From contig JAIOOU010000003.1 of assembly GCA_021414245.1 (NCBI GenBank), forward strand, positions 778,825 through 842,824: 64,000 nt of DNA, in the 5' to 3' direction. This DNA comes from Chloroflexota bacterium. GTDB taxonomy: Bacteria > Chloroflexota > Anaerolineae > Anaerolineales > Villigracilaceae. Below, piece by piece: positions 10,009 through 18,600 of the stretch (positions are counted from its first letter, which is position 1; every line of letters starts with the position of its first letter). A model generated the notes under the pieces. That model did not search any database. It was not told the origin of the DNA and saw only the letters and a program-made list of their open reading frames with translations. Both the position numbers and the translations under genes were made by a program.

Positions 10009-11496
10009 ATGGACTATCTTCTCGGAATTGACACATCCACCACATCCAGCAAGGCCCTGTTGATCGACTTACAGGGTAATCTGATCGCGGTTGCCTCATC
10101 GCCGCATACACTGCAAACCCCAAAACCGTTGTGGTCCGAACAGGATCCACGGGAATGGTGGCAGGCCGTCTCAGCCAGCATAAAGCTCGTTTTGGAGAAG
10201 GCCGGCGTGGGCACGGAAAGAATCGCAGCCGTCGGTTTGACCGGCCAGATGCATGGGTTGGTCCTGCTGGACGGACAGGGACAAGTCCTTCGTCCGGCCA
10301 TCCTATGGAATGACCAGCGCACGCAAAGCCAATGTGACGAGATCCATCAACGAATCGGGAGGGAACGGTTTATTCAGATCACAGGCAATGTGGCGCTGAC
10401 CGGTTTCACGGCACCAAAGATTTTATGGGTAAAAGAAAATGAGCCGGAAGTTTATGCAAAAGCAAAACATGTTTTGCTGCCGAAGGATTACATCCGTTAC
10501 AAGTTGACCGGCGAATATGCGATGGACAAGGCCGACGGCGCCGGCACGGTGTTGTTTGACCTTAAGTCCCGTACCTGGTCTGCGGAGATTTTAAAAGCGC
10601 TGGACATCGATCCTGCCTGGATGCCGCCGGTGTTTGAAGGCCCGGTATTTACCGGCAAGGTGACGGAGGAAGCCGCATCCATCACCGGACTGAAAGCTGG
10701 CACGCCCGTTGTAGCCGGGGGCGGCGACCAGGCAGCCCAGGCTGTGGGGGTAGGCGCGGTGGAACCGGGTATTGTCGGATTGACGGTCGGTACAAGCGGT
10801 GTGATCTTTGCGACCACACCTTCTGCATTGGTGGAACCGCAAGGCCGGCTGCATGCGTTCTGTCATGCGGTGCCGGGCATGTGGCATTTCATGGGCGTCA
10901 TGCTTTCGGCTGCTGGAAGCCTGCAATGGTATCGCGATTCACTGGCACCTGAAATGAGTTTTGACGATCTGTTGGCGGAAGCTGAAACTGTTCCTGCGGG
11001 AAGTGAAGGTTTGCAATTCCTGCCTTATTTGAGCGGCGAGCGCACTCCTTATCCCGACCCACTGGCACGCGGAGCCTTCATTGGTTTAACGCTCCGGCAT
11101 GGCCGGGCTCACATGACCCGGGCCGTTCTGGAAGGGGTCTCCTTTGGGCTGAAGGACAGTTTTACATTGATTCAAAATGCAGGGCTCGGAAAGATCGATC
11201 AGGTCCGCGCTTCCGGCGGCGGCACCAAAGGCGCGTTATGGAGACAGATCCTTGCATCGGTTTTGGAAGCGGAGTTGGTCACGGTCAACACCACTGAAGG
11301 GGCCGCCTATGGCGCGGCCCTCCTGGCGGGCGTCGGTGCCGGGGCCTGGCCCGATGTTCAGTCAGCCTGCAAGAGCTGCATCAAGATCACAGGCAGCACG
11401 CTGCCTGATCCCTCCCAATTGCAGGCATACCGCAAGTCGTATGCCCTTTATCAGGAGCTATATCCCGCCTTGAGATCCAGTTTTGAAAAGATGTAG
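10009..11496 (+). CDS. xylB: Xylulokinase
   Basis: YLLGIDTSTTSSKALLID, GLTGQMHGLVLLD, AILWNDQRT; ATG at 10009. Confidence 0.9.
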   Translation: MDYLLGIDTSTTSSKALLIDLQGNLIAVASSPHTLQTPKPLWSEQDPREWWQAVSASIKLVLEKAGVGTERIAAVGLTGQMHGLVLLDGQGQVLRPAILWNDQRTQSQCDEIHQRIGRERFIQITGNVALTGFTAPKILWVKENEPEVYAKAKHVLLPKDYIRYKLTGEYAMDKADGAGTVLFDLKSRTWSAEILKALDIDPAWMPPVFEGPVFTGKVTEEAASITGLKAGTPVVAGGGDQAAQAVGVGAVEPGIVGLTVGTSGVIFATTPSALVEPQGRLHAFCHAVPGMWHFMGVMLSAAGSLQWYRDSLAPEMSFDDLLAEAETVPAGSEGLQFLPYLSGERTPYPDPLARGAFIGLTLRHGRAHMTRAVLEGVSFGLKDSFTLIQNAGLGKIDQVRASGGGTKGALWRQILASVLEAELVTVNTTEGAAYGAALLAGVGAGAWPDVQSACKSCIKITGSTLPDPSQLQAYRKSYALYQELYPALRSSFEKM

Positions 11497-11533
11497 GGAG
11501 GCGGGTTTTCGATAACGATCTTATAATCGTTGC

Positions 11534-13921
11534 ATGCGTACGAAGTTAAGAACCGGTTGGAATGGATTTGCCGTTTTAGCTCTTTTTCTTTTCGCCACCG
11601 TTCCCATCTATCTTTTTCATGACCTTCCTTCCATTAATGACCTGCCTGAAAAAATAAATCAACCCAGCATCCGGATCACTGACCGAAATGGACGCCTGCT
11701 CTATGAGATCCTCCCGGTCACGGGTGGACGAAATGCCGTGCTGGGCATCGAGAGCCTGCCTCAATGCGTAAAAGACGCGACCATCGCAGTGGAGGACAAG
11801 AATTTTTATGAAAATCCCGGCGTGGACTTTGGCGGGATTTTGCGCGCCTTGTGGATCAACCTGCGGGGTGGGGAGACTCTTTCCGGGGGAAGCACCATCA
11901 CCCAGCAAGTGGCACGAACCTTGCTGTTGAGTGATGAAAAAAGTCAGCGGACGATTCGCCGAAAACTGCGCGAGACCGTACTGGCCTGGGGGTTGACCCG
12001 GGTGTATTCCAAGGATGAGATCCTGGCCCTGTATCTCAATCAGATCTACTACGGCGGTTTGGCATACGGGATCGAAGCCGCATCTCAGACCTATTTTGGA
12101 AAACCAGCCTCAGATCTGCTCCTGCCGGAGTGCGCCCTGCTGGCGGGCCTGCCCCAGACCCCGGGAGTCTATGACCCGTTTACGAATCCAGATCTGGCAA
12201 TCGAGCGCCAGCATGTGGTGCTCGATTTGATGGAGAAGAACGGATACATCACCTCCTCGCAAAAAAAGGACGCCGAGAATGCCCCCCTCAGTTACAATGC
12301 CGAGCCGTATCCCATTGAGGCGCCGCATTTTATCTGGATGGTGAAAGATCAACTGGATGAACTCTTTGCTTCAGGCACGCTGCACGCGCAGCAAAGCCTG
12401 GTGGTGCGCACCACACTTGACCTGAGCATGCAAAATCTCGCTGAGGAGATCGTCAGGAGGCGAATTGATGGATTTAAGCCCGGGCCGGGAGAGATCAACC
12501 GGAATGTGAACAATGCCGCGTTGGTGGTGATCCACCCGCAGACCGGTGAGATCCTGACCCTAGTGGGCAGTGTGGATTACTTCGACTCGTCCATTCACGG
12601 CGCGATCAACATGGCGATCACGCCGCGACAATCGGGTTCGGCGTTTAAACCGGTCATGTATGCAGCCGCGCTCGACCCGCATCAACCGGACCCCTTGACT
12701 GCCGCGTCAACCCTGATGGATGTGCCTCATACCTTCACCACCAGGGATGGCCAGCCTTATCAACCGGTGAATTACGATGGCAGGGAGCATGGGTTTGTGT
12801 CGGTGCGCGATTCGCTGGCATCCTCATTGAATGTTCCCGCAGTATTGGTGTTGCAAAAAATCGGCATTGAGAATGTGATCTCGCTGGCACAAAAACTTGG
12901 CATTCAATCGTTACAGGACCCGGGACAATATGACCTATCCCTGGCCCTTGGCGGCGGGGAAATGAGTCTGCTTGAACTCTGCGGTGCTTATTCCGCATTC
13001 GCCGACGCCGGCACATACCAGGAAGTCGTCTCCATCCTGGATGTTCGTGACGCGGATGGAATGATGATTTATGTGCCTGAAAAATATCCTGCACGGCAGG
13101 TTGTGGATCCGCGCGTAGCCTGGCTGATTTCCGACATTCTCGGCGATGACCAGGCCCGTTCATTGGGGTTTGGGGTCAATAGTGTTTTGAAGATCGACCG
13201 CACCGCCGCAGTCAAGACCGGTACGACCACCAATTTTCACGACAATTGGACGATCGGATATACGCCCGACATGCTGGTGGGCGTTTGGGTGGGAAACAGC
13301 AACTACCAGGCCATGCATGATGTCACAGGTCTAACCGGTGCCGCACCCATTTGGGCCGAGGTCATGCGAACCGTGTTGCAGGGCCAGCCGGATGAAAAAT
13401 TCAGGCAGCCCCCGGGCATGATCCGAACCGAGGTCTGTGACCTGTCTGGATTGCTGCCGACCGAGGCTTGTCCACATATCAAAGGCGAATGGTTCATTGA
13501 GGGCACTCAACCGGTGACCCATGACAGCTATTATGAGTTGACTTCCACCGGCGGGCTTGTTTTGAATATCCCGGTCGAGGCGCAGGCATGGGCGCGGTCG
13601 CAGGGCTACCGATTAATTGACGATTCCAACCCTGAAGCGAATCTGACTCTCATATTTCCCATTGACGGGACGACCTTTCGCATCACCCCTGACCTTGACC
13701 TGAGTGCACAACAAATTGAAGTCTCCTTGCTGACGGATTCTGAACTGGCACAGGCAACCTTTTTTGTCGATGGCATTGGTATGGTGACAGTACCCGCCTC
13801 CCCTTATCAGTTTTGGTGGAAGTTGTCCGCCGGCCAACATCGCTTTTGGGCTGAAGGTGTAACCGCCAGCGGACAAGTTCTCAAGAGCAACGTTGTTACC
13901 ATTACGGTACTTAATGAATGA
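11534..13921 (+). CDS. pbpC: Penicillin-binding protein, PBP1C-like transglycosylase/transpeptidase
   Basis: GT51 motifs (AVEDKNFYENPGVD, GGSTITQQVART), transpeptidase SGSAFKP and KTGTT, C-terminal beta domain. Confidence 0.88.
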   Translation: MRTKLRTGWNGFAVLALFLFATVPIYLFHDLPSINDLPEKINQPSIRITDRNGRLLYEILPVTGGRNAVLGIESLPQCVKDATIAVEDKNFYENPGVDFGGILRALWINLRGGETLSGGSTITQQVARTLLLSDEKSQRTIRRKLRETVLAWGLTRVYSKDEILALYLNQIYYGGLAYGIEAASQTYFGKPASDLLLPECALLAGLPQTPGVYDPFTNPDLAIERQHVVLDLMEKNGYITSSQKKDAENAPLSYNAEPYPIEAPHFIWMVKDQLDELFASGTLHAQQSLVVRTTLDLSMQNLAEEIVRRRIDGFKPGPGEINRNVNNAALVVIHPQTGEILTLVGSVDYFDSSIHGAINMAITPRQSGSAFKPVMYAAALDPHQPDPLTAASTLMDVPHTFTTRDGQPYQPVNYDGREHGFVSVRDSLASSLNVPAVLVLQKIGIENVISLAQKLGIQSLQDPGQYDLSLALGGGEMSLLELCGAYSAFADAGTYQEVVSILDVRDADGMMIYVPEKYPARQVVDPRVAWLISDILGDDQARSLGFGVNSVLKIDRTAAVKTGTTTNFHDNWTIGYTPDMLVGVWVGNSNYQAMHDVTGLTGAAPIWAEVMRTVLQGQPDEKFRQPPGMIRTEVCDLSGLLPTEACPHIKGEWFIEGTQPVTHDSYYELTSTGGLVLNIPVEAQAWARSQGYRLIDDSNPEANLTLIFPIDGTTFRITPDLDLSAQQIEVSLLTDSELAQATFFVDGIGMVTVPASPYQFWWKLSAGQHRFWAEGVTASGQVLKSNVVTITVLNE

Positions 13922-13940
13922 CCTCATCCAAATTACGATA

Positions 13941-13981
13941 AAAAAACCAGAGCGCCTTTTTAGGTCAGCCCTGGTTTTTCA
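13941..13981. terminator. Bidirectional terminator between convergent genes
   Basis: AAAAACCAG ... CTGGTTTTT inverted repeat. Confidence 0.65.
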
Positions 13982-13985
13982 TTTT

Positions 13986-15254
13986 TCAGACAGAATGATC
14001 CGGTGGATCAATCGGCAACTGCAGGTAGAACGTGCTGCCCGGAAAATTGGTTTCATCGTGTCCGGGGCTTTCCACCCAGGCCCTGCCGCCATGCGCACGG
14101 GCCACGCCGCGCACAATTGCGAGACCCAGCCCGGGTCCTCCGCCTTTAAAGGTTGTTTTCCCGGAGGAGTGTATGGTCACATCGCCCACCTGATAGAACT
14201 TTTCAAATACGAGATCATGATGTTCGGCATCCAGGCCGATCCCCGAATCCCGAATGCTGATCTCGACCCCGGGCACGTTTTTCTCCATGACCACAGGACG
14301 GGCGCTCAAGGTCACCCTGCCCTGATCCGGCGTATATTTGATCGCATTAACAGCCAGATGGTACAGGGCCTTTTGGATAAGGGTGGGGTCGCCATTGATG
14401 TTGGGAGCCTCAAAATCCGGGGTTAGGGTCAATTCAATTCCCCGTTCCGAGGCAGCAACTGCCAGCTCGTTCATGATGTCAAGGATGACGCGCTTAAGCG
14501 GCACGGGGGCGGCATGGATTTTTAAAGTGTCGTTGTCAATGCGGGTCACATCCAGCATGGTGTTGACGACCTCATGCATGCGGTCCGTGCCCTTGAGAAT
14601 CCCGTCCATGACTTCGATCAGGGAGGGGTTGGCCTTGATTTCGATAAAAGTGCCCAGCAGGTTGACGTAGCCTTTGACGATCGTCAAAGGGGTGCGAAGT
14701 TCATGAGCGGCGACTTGAATAAATTCCAGTTTGTTGCGGTCGAGCTGGTGCAGGATCTTGTTGGTATTCTGCAGATCCTGGATCGCCATCTGATCGTTTT
14801 CCCGCATCCTGTCCAGTGTGGTGCGGATGATGTTTATGGCCATGCGTGGACTTCTACTAAGCATGGTCTCGAAATCCTTTTTATCCATCTCCAGAACGGT
14901 GCAATCCGTCAGCGCGCGGACCGTGGCCGCGCGCGGGGCATTCTGGATCAAAGCCATCTCGCCAACCAGATCCCCCCTGGCGGCAATCCGCAACACACGC
15001 TCCCCATCCTGGTCGCTGACCTTTTTGGTAATGGATGCATTTCCATCGGCGATGATGTAGAAGACCTCTTCGTAGGCGCCTTCGTGGCATAAAATGTGAC
15101 CGGCCGGATATGTGCGGAGATCGGACAAAGCCGCCATCTCCTGCAGTTCCTCATCCGCGAGACCGCTAAATGCAAGGCGTAAAAGGGAAATCTTATCAAT
15201 CGGTTGAGCTTCATTCATCAAGGCCAAGTATACCTCTGGCGGGATGAAGGACAA
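13986..15254 (-). CDS. cNMP-binding-domain sensor histidine kinase
   Basis: N-terminal CRP-like cNBD (GHILCHEGAYEEVFYIIADG), HisKA (AAHELRTPLTIVKGY), HATPase (GPGLGLAIVRGV). Confidence 0.9.
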   Translation of the reverse strand: MSFIPPEVYLALMNEAQPIDKISLLRLAFSGLADEELQEMAALSDLRTYPAGHILCHEGAYEEVFYIIADGNASITKKVSDQDGERVLRIAARGDLVGEMALIQNAPRAATVRALTDCTVLEMDKKDFETMLSRSPRMAINIIRTTLDRMRENDQMAIQDLQNTNKILHQLDRNKLEFIQVAAHELRTPLTIVKGYVNLLGTFIEIKANPSLIEVMDGILKGTDRMHEVVNTMLDVTRIDNDTLKIHAAPVPLKRVILDIMNELAVAASERGIELTLTPDFEAPNINGDPTLIQKALYHLAVNAIKYTPDQGRVTLSARPVVMEKNVPGVEISIRDSGIGLDAEHHDLVFEKFYQVGDVTIHSSGKTTFKGGGPGLGLAIVRGVARAHGGRAWVESPGHDETNFPGSTFYLQLPIDPPDHSV

Positions 15255-15315
15255 TTGCTTTTAAATGATAATTTAGGGTGTTGTGATAATTTCCCCGTGA
15301 AGTGGCTGCAGGGCC

Positions 15316-15360
15316 TGATCACGCCCGTTGAAACTTAAATGGCTTCAACGGGCGTGATCA
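15316..15360. terminator. Strong inverted repeat / bidirectional terminator
   Basis: TGATCACGCCCGTTGAA ... TTCAACGGGCGTGATCA, 17-bp arms. Confidence 0.7.
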
Positions 15361-15365
15361 TTTAT

Positions 15366-15560
15366 TTATTCACTGGGGACAATCATGGCAATGATCAGAT
15401 AGAGCAGGATTCCCGGAACGCCACCGGGGATGAGAGCGATCAGAAAGGCTAGCCGAAACCAAAAGGAACTGATCCCGAAGAATTCCGCTAGGCCTCCGCA
15501 CACTCCCGCGATCACACGGTTGTTCCGTGAACGTCTTAAGGCCATTCGTTGTGTTGTCAT
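15366..15560 (-). CDS. PspC domain protein
   Basis: RRSRNNRVIAGVCGGLAEFFGISSFWFRLAFLIALIPGGVPGILLYLIIAMIVP. Confidence 0.9.
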   Translation of the reverse strand: MTTQRMALRRSRNNRVIAGVCGGLAEFFGISSFWFRLAFLIALIPGGVPGILLYLIIAMIVPSE

Positions 15561-15644
15561 GTGAACCTCCAAAATAAGTTGATGTCATCCAAATATACGC
15601 AGGTCTCCGAAAATGGATGCAAGCCAGCCGGGGGGCTCAAGGAT

Positions 15645-18600
15645 CTATCTTACGGTAAACAAACTCCCGGCACCCCGGCCGCCGACATCCGGGAAATAGA
15701 ATTCGGCTGCGGTGGGCGGGATGACCTTGAAGACCCCGGCGGTGCCGGCGCGAATGATGTAGGTGTACACGTACGTCCCTGCCGGCAGATAGTCCGCGGA
15801 GAGCACCACTTTCTGGTCACGCAGTTCAATGTGGCTGAAATACCACCAGCCCCAGCCACGCTCGGTGTAATCCTGTTTTGTGTACATGGATGGGACCGCG
15901 GTATCCGTGGCGAGCGAAGAGTCGAGGGCTTCCATGCCTGCGGGCAGGGGATCGTCAATCACGATGAAATGCACGGCGGCCGGCACGATCATGGTCAGGC
16001 GCACTTTGACCAGCTCGCCGCGCGCAATTTCTGTGATGGGCGTCTTTGGGTCGTCCAGGGTGAAATATTGTCTCGAAAGACTCATGCCCTGATCGAGCGG
16101 TTGGATGGATTCCACCGGCAGTTCCGTGCTGAGGTAGGCGCTGTAATACAAATTACCGGTTCCGCGCCCGCGTGTGAAGACCAGTGCGTTGGCCTGGTCT
16201 TTGAGCAGATCCTCAAGTTGAACCTGCAGGTTGACCGTTTCGGTCAGATTTTCTTTATCCGCCTGAGCCTCTTTGAGCAGGTCCCCATTCAATCCGATCG
16301 CATACTTGTAATCCGTTTCATATTCTCTGTTTTCCACCAGCCAGTTGGTCAGGGCGATCAGCGACCAGGCGGTTTCCTGCGTGGAGTACCAGTGTCCGCT
16401 GTCGCGGTGCGCCATCAGCCAGCGGACTGCATTGGCAGTGATCGGATTCTTCGGGTCGATCTGTACAAAAGCATTCAATACGATGGCCGTTGTGCGTGTG
16501 TCGGAGTTCCAGTTCCAATCATCCCTACCGGCTTCCTCCCAATGGGCGCCCGATGCCGATTGAACGGCGGCAGTTGCCAGGTCCGAAAGAAGCGTGCTGA
16601 TGCGGGTGTCCTTCTGATCGAGCAGATACATTGCCTGGGCCAGGTAGGCTTCCCCGTACAAGTCCAGTGAGGCGCGATTCTCGAAAATGAAATTGGTCTG
16701 CCCGGCGCCAAGCTTGTCTGCCCGCGCCAGTACATACAGCATGAAAGCGTAGCGGTTGTATTGCCAGGAAGCGTCGTTGCGTTTCAGGTCGGGAAAGTTC
16801 TCCTGCAGATAGGTGATGCCAGTGGCGAGCACATCCTCCGATATGACATAGCCCGAGTCCCTGGCTTCGAGCAAACCGTACACCGCATAGGCGGAAGTCT
16901 GCGGGTCGCTTAACTCGCCATCCCACCAGTTCCAGCCGCCGTCATATTTTTGTTTTGCATAGATTCTTTGTAGAGCCGAATTGACCTGCTGGTCGAGGTC
17001 GGTTTGCTTGGGTGATGGAATGCCGGCCGCGTTCAGGGCACGTGTTGTGATCACATTGGGCAGGAATCGGGAGATGGTCTGTTCCATGCATAGATAGGGA
17101 TAATCTTCGAGATAGGTGAGGCCCGATTCCATGGAGGCGGCCAGGGAGGGCGACACTTCAATTGACAGTTTTGCGTCACTGAAATTCAACGAAGCGGGCA
17201 GTTGAATGCTTTCGGTGACCGAGTTTGCGGAAGTGAGCATGCCCGAGGTACCGACGGTCTCAGTGGCGGTGAAGTTGTACACGGGAATGCCCTGACCGGA
17301 CAGGGTGCCCAATGTAGGTTTGCTTGCATCGCTGAATTGACCGCTGACCGCCGTGGCGGTCATATCCACGCGTTCAATTTCATCCCGGACGAGCACATCC
17401 CAGGTGACGTAGGCCTGCTGCCTGCCATTGACCTCAATGCTTTGCAAGGGAGCCGATTTGAGATCCACACCCTGCGCATCCAGGGAAACATTCACCTTGA
17501 GCGGATTTTCCGTGTTGTTGAAAATCGTGGCACCGATGGTGGCCTGGTCGCCAACAACAAAGAAGCGCGGGGTTTGTAATTGCACGAACAACGGCTTGGT
17601 GCTGACCAGTTCGCTGCTGGCCTGCCCCACACGGCTGTCTGCAGTGACCGCCCGCACGTCCGCAGACCAGGTGGTGAGATTCTCCGGCAGTTTTACCTTG
17701 ATCTTTGCGACGCCGTTTTCATCCGTCCTGACATCGGCCTGGAACACCGCCGTGTCCTTGAAATTCTCGCGCACAGTGATGATGCCCAGGTCTCCGCCAC
17801 CGCCGCCGCCGTTTCCGCTTCCGTCGGGAATGGTTTTGCGGTAATTGGCGTTGAAATCATCCGCGCTCGAAACGATCCCGAGAGCAGTGCTGATGCTCAG
17901 CGGTTGGTCGAAATAGAAACTGGCCAGCATGGGGGCGGAATTCGCGGGGGCCAGTGCCAGGGCGGATTTATCCACCACAGCGAGCGACACATCCGCTTTG
18001 ACCGGCCTGCCCAGCACATCCCGCGTTTCGATCGTATAAGTGATCTCGTCCCCGGGTCCCGCGGACTGCTTGTCCGTGGTGACCGAGACGTTGATCGTTT
18101 TTTGTTTTATATCGATGTTGATGCGGGTCATGCCGATCTTGAAATCGGGCGCCCCGCCGTCCTGCGCGCCGTTGATGACCGTGACGGATACGTACGCGAC
18201 AGGCGCAAGTTCATCCGTGATCGGTAATTTGTAAATGGTGCTGCTGCCATCCAGGAGAATCACCTCCTGTTTATAAATGTGACCGCGTTCGTAGGTCACC
18301 AGGGCATAAACCTTGTGTGCAAATGGTTGTGCGATCAGGATCTCGGCGGTGTCTCCGGGGGAATACATATCCTTGTCGGCGATCAGGCTGAAGGCGCGGT
18401 CATTGGTCTGCCGCCAGGCGATCTCCTCCACGCCGGCCACCCAGACATAGGTCGAGGCTTGATATGTGTTTCCCTTTGAGTCCCGCACCGTGACGATGGC
18501 CTTGTATACTCCACCGCGGGGCGGGATGAAGCTGACCTGCGCGGTTCCATCCCCGCCGGTCACTGCCTCCTGTTTGCTGACAGGGATCTCCTTCACCGAG

